Origin: Janthinobacterium sp. SUN073
Lineage (GTDB): Bacteria > Pseudomonadota > Gammaproteobacteria > Burkholderiales > Burkholderiaceae_D
NCBI RefSeq assembly: GCF_030397665.1
Contig: NZ_JAPUBT010000003.1
Span: 62,001 to 126,000, forward strand
Reading direction: 5' to 3'
DNA length: 64,000 nucleotides
Shown here: piece by piece, positions 18,695 through 28,872 of the stretch
Numbering within the stretch: position 1 is the first letter of the stretch
Layout: the number at the start of each line of letters is the position of its first letter
Notes under the pieces: generated by a model
Database searches by the model: none
Told to the model about the DNA's origin: nothing
Seen by the model: only the letters and a program-made list of their open reading frames with translations
Made by a program: the position numbers and the translations under genes

Positions 18695-21121
18695 TTACGG
18701 TGTCTTGGGAAGCGCGTATGCTATCACGTAATCTCCCCGGTCCGGGCTCTGGCGGGCGCCGCCCGCCACCACCACGACGTACTGGCGGCCGGACCTGGGC
18801 GACACATACGTCATCGGCGTGCCTTGCGAGCCGACCGGCATGCGCGCCTTCCACACTTCGCGTCCCGTGGCGATATCCATGGCGCGCAGATAGTAATCCT
18901 GCGTGCCCGCATAAAACACCAGGCCCGACGCCGTGCTCATGCCGCCGCCCAGGGTCGGCATGCCCAGCGGGATGGGCAGTCGCGCGCGCACGCCATTGAT
19001 GACGGCGTCCTGCACCGTGCCGGCCGGACGCTCCCACACTTTCGTGCGCGTTTTCAGGTCGATGGCGGCAAACACGCCCCAGGGCGGACTTTGGCAGGGT
19101 ATGCCCAGCGGCGAATTGAAGGCCTTGTGGTCGATGACGAACGGCGTGCCATCCATCGGATAAGTGCTGCCCACGCCGTGTCCCGACGTCAGCTTGGCCA
19201 CGTCCACCGTTTCGCGCGGCACCAGCTTGACCACTTGCGGCATGCGGATATCGTTGACGAACATATAGCCATTGCTTTCATCGACGGCCGCGCCGCCCCA
19301 GTTGAAGCCACCGTAGTAGCCTGGATAAATCAGCGTCTCTTTCGTGCTTGGCGCCGTGAACTCGCCCTGGTAATTGAGCTTGCGAAAGCTGATGCGGCAC
19401 GCCAGCTGATCGAAGAAGGTGGCGCCCCACATGTCGCGCTCCGTCAGGGTTTCCGCACCAAGGGCCGGCATGCCGGTGGAGTATGGCTGCGTTTTTGACA
19501 CCCAGTCGCCGGCCGCGTGCTCCTGCGGCACGGCTTTTTCGATGACTTCGGCAATGGGCTTGCCCGTGCGGCGATCCAGCATAAAGATCTGGCCACGCTT
19601 GGTCAGCTGCACCAGCGCGGGTATTTTTCCGCCCTTGCCGTCCGGGACGTCGTACAGGGCCGGCTGCGCGGCCACGTCGTAATCCCAGATATCGTGGTGG
19701 ACGGTTTGATACGTCCAGCGTTCGCGGCCCGTGGCCATGTCGAGGGCGACGATGGCCGACGCGTATTTTTCCGTCAGCGGCGGACGCTTGCCGCCCCAGA
19801 AGTCGGGTTGCTCATTGCCCGTCGGCAGGTACACCAGACCCAGCGCATCGTCGAACGCGGGCGCCGACCACATGTTCGGCGTGCTGCGCGTGTAGGTCTG
19901 TCCTTCCGGCGGCAGCTTGGTAATCGCCGGATTGCCCAGGTCCCAGGCCCACACCAGTTCCCCCGTGTCGGCGCTGTAGGCGCGCACGACGCCCGACGGT
20001 TCATCGGTGGAGCGGCCGTCAAAGACCCAGCCGCCGAGGATGATCAGGTTGCGCGCCACCGTAGGCGCCGACGTGTAGGCGTAGTACGGCACGTTCATTT
20101 TCACTTTGCCCAGGCCGACGGTGAGGTCGACGGAACCCTTGTCACCGAAGCCCTCGCACTGCCTGCCCGTCTGCGCGTCGATCTGAATCAGGCGCGCATC
20201 CATGGTCACTTGCACGATGCGTTTGGCGCACGCGCCCGCCACCGGCGCGCTGGCCGCTTGCATGCCCTCGAACTGGAACGGTTTTGTGACCTTGGCAGGT
20301 TCGTAGTAGCCGACACCGCGGCAACGGTTCCATGTTTTGATGTTGGATGGCTTGGGATCGAAGGTCCAGCGCTGCTTGCCCGTGTCCGCGTCGAGCGCAA
20401 TCACCTTGCTCGTCGGCGTGCACGTGTAGATGGTGTCGCCAATCTGCAGCGGCGTATTCTGCGCTTCGGACGCCCCTTCGGCCACCTCGCCCGTGCGGTA
20501 GCTCCACGCCACTTGCAACTGGTCGACATTCTGCTTGTCGATCTGCGTGTATGGCGCGAAGCGCGTGCCCTTCGGCCCATTTGCATAGTGTGCCCAGTTG
20601 GCGCTGCCGTCATTGATGGCCGTCACGGCATCCTGCTGCGGCTGAACGGTGGCATCCAGCACGCCATGCGGCTTGAACATGGAGGCGAAACCGACTGCCA
20701 GCACAACGGCAAACAGCGCGGCGAAACAGCGCAACTGGCCAGCGTGCGTACGGCCGGCCAGCCAAGGATGCAGCAAGGCGGCCAGCAGGCCGATAACGAG
20801 GAACGGCGCCAGACGCGGCACCATGGGCCAGAAGGCGAAGCCGATTTCCCACACGGCCCACAGCAAGGTGGCGATGACCAGCGCGGCGACGACGCCGCTC
20901 GCCAGCGGCTTGCGGCGCAAGTACAGCACACCGGCAAATATTAAACCGAGACCGGCCAGCAGGTAGTACCAGGAACCGCCTAGGGTGATCAGTTCGATGC
21001 CGCCCGCCCCCAGGGCCAGGCCGGAAAGTCCAAGAAACATGCCAAAAACCGCCAGCGCTATTCGCTTGCCCCTGGAGACCGCCGGGATCGCCGCCGCTCC
21101 ATTCTTTGTTGAAGTGTCCAT
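18695..21121 (-). CDS. gcd: Membrane-bound PQQ-dependent glucose-type dehydrogenase
   Basis: 808 residues, the usual length of the quinoprotein glucose/quinate/shikimate dehydrogenase family. About five transmembrane helices fill residues 22-150, and the rest is a periplasmic eight-bladed propeller that binds PQQ (for example WAHYANGPKGTRFAPYTQID, ALDADTGKQRW and SAPTVARNLIILGGWVFDG). It oxidises an aldose such as glucose to the lactone and passes electrons to ubiquinone. The exact sugar cannot be decided from sequence alone. The C-terminus has the VSPRSGRQYVVVVAGG block. No pqq biosynthesis genes lie in the window. It is followed by a co-directional tetR gene and preceded by a palindromic operator. 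Confidence 0.88.
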   Translation of the reverse strand: MDTSTKNGAAAIPAVSRGKRIALAVFGMFLGLSGLALGAGGIELITLGGSWYYLLAGLGLIFAGVLYLRRKPLASGVVAALVIATLLWAVWEIGFAFWPMVPRLAPFLVIGLLAALLHPWLAGRTHAGQLRCFAALFAVVLAVGFASMFKPHGVLDATVQPQQDAVTAINDGSANWAHYANGPKGTRFAPYTQIDKQNVDQLQVAWSYRTGEVAEGASEAQNTPLQIGDTIYTCTPTSKVIALDADTGKQRWTFDPKPSNIKTWNRCRGVGYYEPAKVTKPFQFEGMQAASAPVAGACAKRIVQVTMDARLIQIDAQTGRQCEGFGDKGSVDLTVGLGKVKMNVPYYAYTSAPTVARNLIILGGWVFDGRSTDEPSGVVRAYSADTGELVWAWDLGNPAITKLPPEGQTYTRSTPNMWSAPAFDDALGLVYLPTGNEQPDFWGGKRPPLTEKYASAIVALDMATGRERWTYQTVHHDIWDYDVAAQPALYDVPDGKGGKIPALVQLTKRGQIFMLDRRTGKPIAEVIEKAVPQEHAAGDWVSKTQPYSTGMPALGAETLTERDMWGATFFDQLACRISFRKLNYQGEFTAPSTKETLIYPGYYGGFNWGGAAVDESNGYMFVNDIRMPQVVKLVPRETVDVAKLTSGHGVGSTYPMDGTPFVIDHKAFNSPLGIPCQSPPWGVFAAIDLKTRTKVWERPAGTVQDAVINGVRARLPIPLGMPTLGGGMSTASGLVFYAGTQDYYLRAMDIATGREVWKARMPVGSQGTPMTYVSPRSGRQYVVVVAGGARQSPDRGDYVIAYALPKTP

Positions 21122-21194
21122 TTTTTATCCATGACGCCCCCCCTGCCCAGGCAAACACGCCGGGGGATGGCTGATTTTTTTAAGTCTACGTAGT

Positions 21195-21215
21195 GAAACT
21201 GTACTGTACGGTTTC
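21195..21215. promoter_or_regulatory. Palindromic operator upstream of gcd-tetR
   Basis: GAAAC-T-GTAC-T-GTAC-G-GTTTC is a 21-bp inverted repeat with only one non-complementary outer pair besides the centre. It lies 74 bp upstream of the gcd start. The length and GTAC half-sites are typical of TetR-family operators, and a tetR gene is the second gene of the operon. Confidence 0.7.
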
Positions 21216-21335
21216 ATTTTATGCCGATTTTTGACGCAAGGAAAGAAAAATTGATGTCGGAGCTTGATTTTTGGCGGGGATGGGAGGAGGTGCGACGGCG
21301 CCATGCCGGTTTTAGCATTTAAACAAACGCCGTTG

Positions 21336-21434
21336 GAACGCTCGAAAAATGCCCAGGGCTAGGCGCCGCGTCGAAGGCAGTACGAATGTACGGCGAGACG
21401 CGGCAACAACGCCCTGGGCTTTTTCTCGGGCGTT
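21336..21434. repeat. Long imperfect inverted-repeat element (hairpin with T-run)
   Basis: The left arm (21336-21358, AACGCTCG then AAAAATGCCCAGGGC) pairs with the right arm (21410-21434, GCCCTGGGC then TTTTTCTCGGGCGTT). Inside is a second stem, GCCGCGTCGA with CGAGACGCGGC, around CAGTACGAATGTACGG. The element reaches the stop of the alcohol dehydrogenase gene and could terminate it, but it is much larger than a plain terminator. It may be one copy of a dispersed betaproteobacterial element. Confidence 0.6.
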
Positions 21435-22479
21435 ACAAAGAGGCCATGTCGATCACGAAGCGGTATCGTACATCGCTCTTCACGACGCGCTCAAACGCCT
21501 CATTGATATCCTGGATGCGAATGATCTCGATATCGGACACGATATTGTGCTTGCCGCAGAAATCCAGCATTTCCTGGGTTTCCTTGATCGAGCCTATCAT
21601 GGAGCCCGACAGGCTGCGGCGCGCACCCACCAGGCCGAAGGCGTTCACGGGCGGCACGGCGCCGTCCGGGATGCCGACGATGACCATGTTGCCATCGACT
21701 TTCAGCAGGTTGATGTACTGGTTCCAGTCGATGGACGCGCCCACGGTGCAGATGATCAAATCAAACGTGCCGGCCAGCTTTGTAAACGTTTCCGCGTCGT
21801 TGGTGGCGTAATAATGGTCGGCGCCCAGGCGCAGGCCGTCTTCGCGCTTCGACAGGGTCTGGCTCAGTACCGTCACTTCGGCGCCCATGGCATGGGCAAT
21901 CTTGACGCCCATGTGGCCCAGGCCGCCCATGCCCAGGATGGCCACTTGCTTGCCGGGGCCGGCTTTCCAGTGGTTCAGCGGCGAGTACAGGGTGATGCCG
22001 GCGCACAGCAGCGGCGCGGCGGCGTCCAGCGGCAGGTTGTCGGGTATCGACAGCACATAGCCTTCCTTGACGACGATGCTGTCCGAGTAGCCGCCCTGCG
22101 TGGCCGTCTTGGCGTCCGCTTCGACGCCATTGTAGGTCTGGATCAGGCCTGGCAAGTACTGTTCCAGGTCCACGTTGCGCGTCTTGCAGGTGGTGCACGA
22201 GTCGACAAAGCAGCCCACGCCCACGTGGTCGCCCACCTTGAACTTGCTGACGTTGGCGCCGACGGCCGTGACGACGCCCGCGATTTCATGGCCGGGCACC
22301 ATCGGGAAGGCGGCGCCGCCCCATTCGTCGCGCGCCTGGTGGATGTCGGAATGGCATACGCCACAGTATTTGATCGAGATGGCCACGTCATCTTCGCGCG
22401 GGGCGCGGCGCTCGAACGTGAACGGTTGCAGTGCGGAAGTCGGGCCCAGTGCGGCGTAGCCTTTGGCGATGGTGGTCAT
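21433..22479 (-). CDS. Zinc-type NAD(P)-dependent alcohol dehydrogenase (YahK-like)
   Basis: 348 residues from the ATG at 22479, with AGGAG upstream. This is the medium-chain dehydrogenase fold. The catalytic zinc site is intact: Cys42 in YCGVCHSD, His64 in VPGHE and a Cys in LLCAGITLY. The nucleotide-binding loop is GMGGLGHMG. It probably reduces aldehydes with NADPH like E. coli YahK. The structural zinc lobe is unusual: [17 protein letters not shown] keeps Cys95 and Cys98, but the third and fourth cysteines are Arg101 and Leu109, so zinc is unlikely to bind there. It is divergent from an AraC-type regulator that may control it. Confidence 0.87.
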   Translation of the reverse strand: MTTIAKGYAALGPTSALQPFTFERRAPREDDVAISIKYCGVCHSDIHQARDEWGGAAFPMVPGHEIAGVVTAVGANVSKFKVGDHVGVGCFVDSCTTCKTRNVDLEQYLPGLIQTYNGVEADAKTATQGGYSDSIVVKEGYVLSIPDNLPLDAAAPLLCAGITLYSPLNHWKAGPGKQVAILGMGGLGHMGVKIAHAMGAEVTVLSQTLSKREDGLRLGADHYYATNDAETFTKLAGTFDLIICTVGASIDWNQYINLLKVDGNMVIVGIPDGAVPPVNAFGLVGARRSLSGSMIGSIKETQEMLDFCGKHNIVSDIEIIRIQDINEAFERVVKSDVRYRFVIDMASL

Positions 22480-22657
22480 GAAAACTCCTGTATCTATATG
22501 TGTGGGACGAAGGGAACGCGTGCCTTGCATGCGATTGCACAAGTGTGCCTGAGAAGCCCGCCCGCCGTTACCGCGATCCTGCAAGACCTTTGCACGATCC
22601 TCCAAATCTGCGTAAGATCAAGCCCTGCCCTTCCCTACCTGACGCATACTGGCCCAC

Positions 22658-23626
22658 ATGTCCACCCTGTCCACACAGATCCCCCCGCAAGATGAAATCG
22701 CCGCCCTGATCAGCCGCCACGCGCCGCGCAATGGCGACTACGCGACGGCCATCGGCAACCTCACCTTCCACCGCCAGTCCTCGGTCACGGAATCGCTGTT
22801 CCATGCGGCGCGCCCCAGCGTGGCCATCATCGCGCAGGGGGCGAAAGACGTCACCCTGGGCAGCGAAACCTTCCATTACAGCCGCATGCAGTATCTGCTG
22901 ACCTCCGTCGACCTGCCGGTGCAGGTGCGCGTGGCGCAAGCAAGCGAGCAGCAGCCGCACCTGTGCGTGGTGCTGGGCATCGACATCGCCGACGTGGCCG
23001 CACTGCTCGACAGCGAAAGCGCCGCTGGCGCGGGTGGCACCGCGCAGCAGAAAATCCTGCCCGCCACGCGCGGCATATCCGTCAGCGACGTGTCACCGGA
23101 GCTGCTCGACGCCATGCTGCGCCTCGTGCGCCTGCTCGACAAACCGGGGGAAATCGCCGCGCTGGCGCCCTTGATCCGCCGCGAGCTGACCTACCGCCTG
23201 CTCAATGGCCCCGTCGGCGCGCGCCTGCGCCACATGGCGCTGGCCAGCAGCCAGTCGCACCAGGTGGCGCAAGCCATCGACTGGATCAAGCACCATTACG
23301 CGCAACCGCTGCGCATCGAGCACCTGGCCGGCATGGCGAACATGAGCATGTCGTCGCTGCACCACCATTTCAAGGCGATTACGGCCATGACGCCGATGCA
23401 GTACCAGAAGCTGCTGCGCCTGCAGGAAGCGCGGCGCTTGATGCTGGTCGAGCAGATCGACGCCGGCACGGCCGGCTACCGCGTCGGCTACGCCAGCGAA
23501 TCGCAGTTCAGCCGCGAATACAGCCGCCAGTTCGGCCGCGCGCCCATGCGCGACGTGGGCCAGGTGCGCGCGCAGCTCAGTGGTGCCAATGCCAGTGCTG
23601 ACAGGGCCTATTCCGGCTTGCCGTAA
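22658..23626 (+). CDS. AraC family regulator
   Basis: 322 residues. The N-terminal AraC_N-type sensing domain covers about residues 20-170 ([32 protein letters not shown]). The C-terminal double HTH spans about 205-305 ([39 protein letters not shown] and [17 protein letters not shown]). It is divergent from the YahK-like dehydrogenase gene with 178 bp between starts, an arrangement in which AraC regulators often activate the neighbour in response to an aldehyde or alcohol. Its last 19 bp overlap the convergent oxoprolinase gene. Confidence 0.88.
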   Translation: MSTLSTQIPPQDEIAALISRHAPRNGDYATAIGNLTFHRQSSVTESLFHAARPSVAIIAQGAKDVTLGSETFHYSRMQYLLTSVDLPVQVRVAQASEQQPHLCVVLGIDIADVAALLDSESAAGAGGTAQQKILPATRGISVSDVSPELLDAMLRLVRLLDKPGEIAALAPLIRRELTYRLLNGPVGARLRHMALASSQSHQVAQAIDWIKHHYAQPLRIEHLAGMANMSMSSLHHHFKAITAMTPMQYQKLLRLQEARRLMLVEQIDAGTAGYRVGYASESQFSREYSRQFGRAPMRDVGQVRAQLSGANASADRAYSGLP

Positions 23627-26600
23627 CCGCCGCCGCCCGGCGTTTCGATCACGAACACGTCGCCCGCCTGCATGTCGGTCTTGCCGATATGCGCCAGGTG
23701 TTCCAGCGTGCCATCCGCGCGCTCGACGTAATTGCGCCCCAGCGCGCCCGCCTCGCCGCCGGCCATGCCGAACGGCGGGTAAATCCGGTTGTTCGACAGG
23801 ATCGCCGCCGTCATCGACGCCAAAAAGCGCATCCGGCGCACGCCACCATTGCCGCCGTGCCAGCGCCCCGCCCCGCCCGAGCCGGCGCGGATGCTGTAGC
23901 TGTCCAGCCGCACGGGGAAGCGCCATTCCAGAATTTCCGGGTCCGTCAGGCGCGAATTGGTCATGTTCGTCTGCACCACATCCGTGCCGTCGAAACCGGG
24001 ACCGGCGCCCGAGCCGCCCGATATCGTCTCGTAATACTGGTACTTTTCGCTGCCGAACGTGAAATTGTTCATCGTCCCCTGCGAGGCGGCCATCGCCCCC
24101 AGCGCGCCATACAGGGCGTTGGTGATGCAGGTCGAGGTTTCCACATTGCCCGAGACGACGGAGGCCGGGTACTGCGGATTGAGCATGGAGCCGGGCGGGA
24201 TGATCACGGTCAACGGCTTCAGACAGCCCGCGTTGAGCGGTATATCGTCGTCCACCAGGGTGCGGAATACGTACAGCACGGCCGCCATGCAGACGGCGGA
24301 CGGCGCATTGAAGTTGTTCGGCAGCTGGCTGGACGTCCCCGTGAAATCGATGACGGCGCTGCGCTGCGCCACGTCGACCCTGATCGCCACCTTGATCTGC
24401 GCGCCGTTGTCCAGGTCCAGCGCGTAACTGCCATCTTTCAGGGTCGTGATGACCCTGCGCACGGCTTCCTCGGCGTTGTCCTGCACGTGGCCCATGTAGG
24501 CTTGCACCACAAGCAAGCCGAAATGCGCGACCATCTTGCGCAGTTCCTCGGCCCCCTTCTGGTTGGCCGCCACCTGGGCGCGCAGGTCGGCCAGGTTTTG
24601 CCGGGGGTTACGCGCCGGCCAGCTGCCGCCCGCCAGCAAGGCCAGGGTGGCGTCTTCGCGCATCACGCCCGTGGCGCCGTCAACGAGCTTGAAATTGTCG
24701 ATCAACACACCCTCTTCCTCGATGCGCGTCGAATCGGGCGGCATCGAGCCGGGCGTGGTGCCGCCGATATCCGCATGGTGGCCGCGCGAACCGACATAAA
24801 ACAGGATGGCCTCGCCCTTGTCATCGAAGACGGGCGAAATGACCGTCACGTCGGGCAGATGCGTGCCGCCGTGATACGGATCGTTCAGCATGAAGACGTC
24901 GCCGGGCCGCATGGCGCCCGCGTTGCGCGTCATGACGGTGCGGATGCTCTCGCCCATGGAACCAAGGTGCACGGGCATGTGCGGCGCATTCGCGATCAAG
25001 TGGCCTTGTGCGTCGAAGATGGCGCAGCTGAAATCGAGCCGCTCCTTGATGTTGACGGAATGGGCCGTGTTTTGCAGGCGCAGGCCCATCTGCTCGGCGA
25101 TCGACATGAACAGGTTATTGAAAATTTCCAGCATCACGGGATCGGCATTCGTCCCGATGGCACGCCGCTCCGGCAAGGCGGCGACTCTGCGCAAGATCAA
25201 ATGGCCGTGCGCCGTGACGTCCGAGCGCCAGCCCGGTTCGATGACGGTGGTGGCGTTGACATCGCTGACGATGGCAGGTCCATCGATGGCGTCGCCGGGA
25301 CGCAGGCTGTCCGCCCCATACAGGCCGCTGTCGCGCCACACGCCGGCGCAGTACATGGCCACCGTCGCCAAAGGCGCCAGCGCGCCCGCGCGGGGCGCAT
25401 GGTCCGGCGTGGCCACTGCCGGCGCATCGGACGCGCCGATGGCTTCCACGGAAATGGCTTCGACGATCAAGGAGCGCGCCGGCATCAAAAAGGAAAAGCG
25501 TTTTTTATACGCCGCTTCAAACTGCGCCTGCATGCCAGCCACCGTATCGAACAGTACGACGAGGGCCGTATCCGTGCCTTCGTAGCGCAGGTGCACGCGC
25601 GACACCAGCGCGATGCGGTCAAGCTCCACGCCCTGGCGCAGCAAGTCGCCCCGCGCCAGCTCGCCCAAGGCCGTGAAATCGACCTCCAGCTGCGTGCCCA
25701 GTGCCGCCTCGATGGCCTGTTCGCGCATGGCGCTCTGGTCGGCCAGTCCCATGCCGTAGGCCGACATCACGCCCGCCAGGCTGTGGATAAACACCGTGCG
25801 CATGCCCAGCGCATCGGCCACCAGGCAAGCGTGCTGGCCGCCCGCGCCGCCAAAGCTGGTAAGCGTATATTCGGTGACGTCATGACCGCGCTGCACGGAA
25901 ATCTGTTTGATGGCGTTGGCCATGTTGCCCACGGCGATGGCGACATAGCCTTCGGCCACCTGTTCCGGCGTCGAGTTCACCGTGCGCGCCAGCGCTTCGA
26001 ACTGGGCGCGCACGGTGACCGCATCCAGCGCTTCGTCGGCGTCGGGGCCGAAGACGCGGGGAAAGAAAGCCGGCTGCAGCTTGCCCAGCATGACGTTGCA
26101 GTCGGTGACGGCCAGCGGGCCGCCACGCCGGTAGCTGGCGGGACCGGGGTTGGCGCCCGCGCTGTCCGGCCCCACCTTGTAGCGGGCGCCGTCGAAGTGC
26201 AGGATGGAGCCGCCGCCTGCCGCCACCGTGTGGATGCTCATCATGGGCGCGCGCATGCGCACGCCGGCGATCTGCGTCTCGAACACGCGCTCGAACTCGC
26301 CCGCGTAATGCGACACGTCGGTGGACGTGCCGCCCATGTCGAAGCCGATGACCTTGTCGAAACCGGCCAACGCGCTGGCCCGCACCATGCCGACGATGCC
26401 GCCGGCGGGGCCGGACAAAATGCTGTCCTTGCCCTGGAAGGCGCGCGCATCCGTCAAGCCGCCGTTCGACTGCATGAATTGCAGGTGCACGCCGGGCAGC
26501 TCCATCGCCAGCTGGTCGACATAGCGGCGCAGGATCGGCGACAGATAGGCGTCGACCACCGTGGTGTCGCCGCGCGCCACCAGTTTCATCATGGGGCTGA

Positions 26601-27180
26601 CCTCGTGCGACACGGACACTTGCGTAAAACCGGCCTCGCGCGCCAGCTGCGCCACCCGCGCCTCGTGCGCGTGATGGCGGTAGCCGTGCATCAGCACGAC
26701 GGCGATGGCGCGCACGCCGCGCGCATGCGCGTGTTCCAGCGCGGCGCATGCGGCTACTTCATCGAGCGGCGTGACCACCTCGCCGTGGGCGCCCATCCGC
26801 TCATCGATGTCGATCACGTCGCCATACAGCAGTTCCGGCAAGACGATCTGGCGTGCGAACAGCTGCGGGCGGTTCTGGTAGGCGATGCGCAGCGCGTCGC
26901 GAAACCCGCGCGTGATGGCCAGCACGGTGGGTTCGCCCTTGCGTTCGAGCAGCGCATTGGTGGCGACCGTCGTGCCCATCTTGATGGCACCTATCTGTTC
27001 CACGGGCAGGGGCGCATCGGAGGCAAGGCCCATCAGCCGACGCATGCCGGCCAGCGCCGCGTCGCGGTACTGGCCCGGGTTCTCCGACAGCAGCTTGAAG
27101 GTGGCCAGGCTGCCGTCGGGACGACGCGCCACGATGTCCGTAAAGGTGCCACCCCGGTCGATCCAGAATTGCCAGTCCAT
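23608..27180 (-). CDS. 5-oxoprolinase / hydantoinase, fused A and B subunits
   Basis: 1190 residues from the ATG at 27180. The N-terminal HyuA-type half begins [17 protein letters not shown] and contains [19 protein letters not shown], an ATPase-like fold. The C-terminal HyuB half starts near residue 680 ([18 protein letters not shown]) and contains [18 protein letters not shown] and [16 protein letters not shown]. Such fusions, common in eukaryotes and many bacteria, hydrolyse 5-oxo-L-proline to glutamate with ATP, salvaging pyroglutamate. Hydantoin substrates cannot be excluded. It is monocistronic and divergent from the NAD(P)HX repair gene. Confidence 0.88.
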   Translation of the reverse strand: MDWQFWIDRGGTFTDIVARRPDGSLATFKLLSENPGQYRDAALAGMRRLMGLASDAPLPVEQIGAIKMGTTVATNALLERKGEPTVLAITRGFRDALRIAYQNRPQLFARQIVLPELLYGDVIDIDERMGAHGEVVTPLDEVAACAALEHAHARGVRAIAVVLMHGYRHHAHEARVAQLAREAGFTQVSVSHEVSPMMKLVARGDTTVVDAYLSPILRRYVDQLAMELPGVHLQFMQSNGGLTDARAFQGKDSILSGPAGGIVGMVRASALAGFDKVIGFDMGGTSTDVSHYAGEFERVFETQIAGVRMRAPMMSIHTVAAGGGSILHFDGARYKVGPDSAGANPGPASYRRGGPLAVTDCNVMLGKLQPAFFPRVFGPDADEALDAVTVRAQFEALARTVNSTPEQVAEGYVAIAVGNMANAIKQISVQRGHDVTEYTLTSFGGAGGQHACLVADALGMRTVFIHSLAGVMSAYGMGLADQSAMREQAIEAALGTQLEVDFTALGELARGDLLRQGVELDRIALVSRVHLRYEGTDTALVVLFDTVAGMQAQFEAAYKKRFSFLMPARSLIVEAISVEAIGASDAPAVATPDHAPRAGALAPLATVAMYCAGVWRDSGLYGADSLRPGDAIDGPAIVSDVNATTVIEPGWRSDVTAHGHLILRRVAALPERRAIGTNADPVMLEIFNNLFMSIAEQMGLRLQNTAHSVNIKERLDFSCAIFDAQGHLIANAPHMPVHLGSMGESIRTVMTRNAGAMRPGDVFMLNDPYHGGTHLPDVTVISPVFDDKGEAILFYVGSRGHHADIGGTTPGSMPPDSTRIEEEGVLIDNFKLVDGATGVMREDATLALLAGGSWPARNPRQNLADLRAQVAANQKGAEELRKMVAHFGLLVVQAYMGHVQDNAEEAVRRVITTLKDGSYALDLDNGAQIKVAIRVDVAQRSAVIDFTGTSSQLPNNFNAPSAVCMAAVLYVFRTLVDDDIPLNAGCLKPLTVIIPPGSMLNPQYPASVVSGNVETSTCITNALYGALGAMAASQGTMNNFTFGSEKYQYYETISGGSGAGPGFDGTDVVQTNMTNSRLTDPEILEWRFPVRLDSYSIRAGSGGAGRWHGGNGGVRRMRFLASMTAAILSNNRIYPPFGMAGGEAGALGRNYVERADGTLEHLAHIGKTDMQAGDVFVIETPGGGGYGKPE

Positions 27181-27310
27181 CGTCCTGCCCCCTGTCTTAA
27201 GTGAGATGGCTATTGTAGCCGCCAAACAGGGGCGCGTTTCAGGCGTGCGCGCCTTGCCTTTCACCCGGTTCGGCCGTATGTTGAAGGCATATCAATCATT
27301 GGAACGCACC

Positions 27311-28864
27311 ATGACCCAGACCGACTTTGCCAACACCGCCCTTCCTCTGTATTCCATCGCCGAACTGCGCGCCATCGAACAAGCCGCCATGCGCGACCTG
27401 CCGCAAGGGTTGCTGATGCAGCGCGCGGGCCAGGCCGCCGCCAGTGCCGCCCTGAAGCTGCTGCACGCCCAGGAAGATGGCGACGACGCGGGCCACCGGC
27501 GCGTACTGGTACTGGCCGGCCCCGGCGACAACGGCGGCGATGCGCTGGAAGCGGCCGCCCACCTGGCCGGCAGCGGCCTCGAAGTGCTCGCCTGGCTGGC
27601 GCCCGAGGCGCAAGCCACCTCGCCCGAGCGCGAACAGGCGCTGAGCCGCGCGCGCAACAGCGCCGCGCGCCTGATGGAAGCGGCAACGTCCACGGCGTCG
27701 GCGGCGGTGGGCGCCGCGCCGTGGGACCTCGTCATCGACGGCTTGTTCGGCATCGGCGCATCGCGTCCCCTGGACGGCGAATGCCGCGACATGGCGCAGC
27801 TGGTCAACAAGCTGGCATGCCCCGTGCTGGCGCTCGACGTGCCCAGCGGCCTGCACGCGGACACGGGCGCCATCGACGGCGTCGCCATCCGCGCCACGCA
27901 TACGCTCACCTTCATCGGCGACAAGCCGGGCCTGCACACGGCAAACGGCCGTGACTATGCGGGTGAGGTGGAGGTGGCCAGCCTGGCCATCGACCCTGCC
28001 CTGCTGCCGCCTGCCAAAGCCCAGCTGGGCGGCCTGCACCTGTTCGCCCGCCAGCTGCAGCCGCGCCAGCAGAACACGCACAAGGGCAGCTACGGCAGCG
28101 TGGCCATCATCGGCGGCGCGCAGGGCATGGCGGGCGCGCCCATCCTGGCGGCGCGCACGGCCCTGCATGCGGGCGCGGGAAGAGTGTATATCGCATTTCC
28201 CGACACGCCGCCCGCGTTTGACAGCGGCCAGCCGGAGCTGATGTGCCGCCGCGCCCAGGACGTGGATTTCTCGGGCCTGCACTTTGCCGCCCTGGTGGCG
28301 GGACCGGGCCTGGGCGACGACGCCGATACGGTGGAGCTGCTGCAGCGCACGTTCGAGAGCGACAGCCCGCTGCTGCTCGACGCCGATGCGCTGAATCTGA
28401 TGGCGGCCGAGCCGGAACTGCAATCGGCGCTGGCCATGCGCACGGGCGCGGGCGCGACGATCTTGACGCCGCATCCGCTGGAAGCGGCACGCCTGCTCGA
28501 CATGACGGTGGCCGAGGTGCAAGCCAACCGCCTGGGCGCGGCGCGCCAGCTGGCGGCGCAGCTGGGCGTCATCGTCGTATTGAAAGGGTCGGGTACGGTG
28601 ATCGCCGCGCAGGATGGCAGCGTGGTGGTCAACAACACGGGCGGCCCCGCGCTGGCGACGGCTGGCACGGGCGACGTGCTGTCCGGCCTGTGCGGCAGCC
28701 TGCTGGCGCAGGGCTGGCCCGAGTGGGAAGCGGCGCTCGGCGCCGTGTGGCTGCACGGTGCAGCGGCCGATGCGCTGGTGGCCGCAGGCAGCGGCCCGAT
28801 CGGCTTGACGGCCGGGGAATTGATCCCGGCCATCCGCAAGCTGATCAATGCGTTGTCGGCATAG
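27311..28864 (+). CDS. nnr: Bifunctional NAD(P)HX epimerase/dehydratase
   Basis: 517 residues from ATG 27311; the open frame upstream is antisense to the oxoprolinase gene and is discarded. The N-terminal YjeF domain (epimerase) has LLMQRAGQAAA and the GPGDNGGDALEAA loop. The C-terminal ribokinase-like domain (ADP/ATP-dependent dehydratase) has GSYGSVAIIGGAQGM, DADALNLM, LTPHPLEAARL, VLKGSGTVIA and the anion hole NNTGGPALATAGTGDVLSG. Together they repair hydrated NADH and NADPH. A common alternative label is nnrDE (YjeF). It ends 9 bp from the convergent ABC gene. Confidence 0.92.
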   Translation: MTQTDFANTALPLYSIAELRAIEQAAMRDLPQGLLMQRAGQAAASAALKLLHAQEDGDDAGHRRVLVLAGPGDNGGDALEAAAHLAGSGLEVLAWLAPEAQATSPEREQALSRARNSAARLMEAATSTASAAVGAAPWDLVIDGLFGIGASRPLDGECRDMAQLVNKLACPVLALDVPSGLHADTGAIDGVAIRATHTLTFIGDKPGLHTANGRDYAGEVEVASLAIDPALLPPAKAQLGGLHLFARQLQPRQQNTHKGSYGSVAIIGGAQGMAGAPILAARTALHAGAGRVYIAFPDTPPAFDSGQPELMCRRAQDVDFSGLHFAALVAGPGLGDDADTVELLQRTFESDSPLLLDADALNLMAAEPELQSALAMRTGAGATILTPHPLEAARLLDMTVAEVQANRLGAARQLAAQLGVIVVLKGSGTVIAAQDGSVVVNNTGGPALATAGTGDVLSGLCGSLLAQGWPEWEAALGAVWLHGAAADALVAAGSGPIGLTAGELIPAIRKLINALSA

Positions 28865-28872
28865 TTAAAGCG

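Noticed and set aside
23689-27204. Long plus-strand frame opposite the oxoprolinase gene
   Set aside because: Same reason: composition is that of an antisense shadow and the minus-strand gene is full length with clear motifs.
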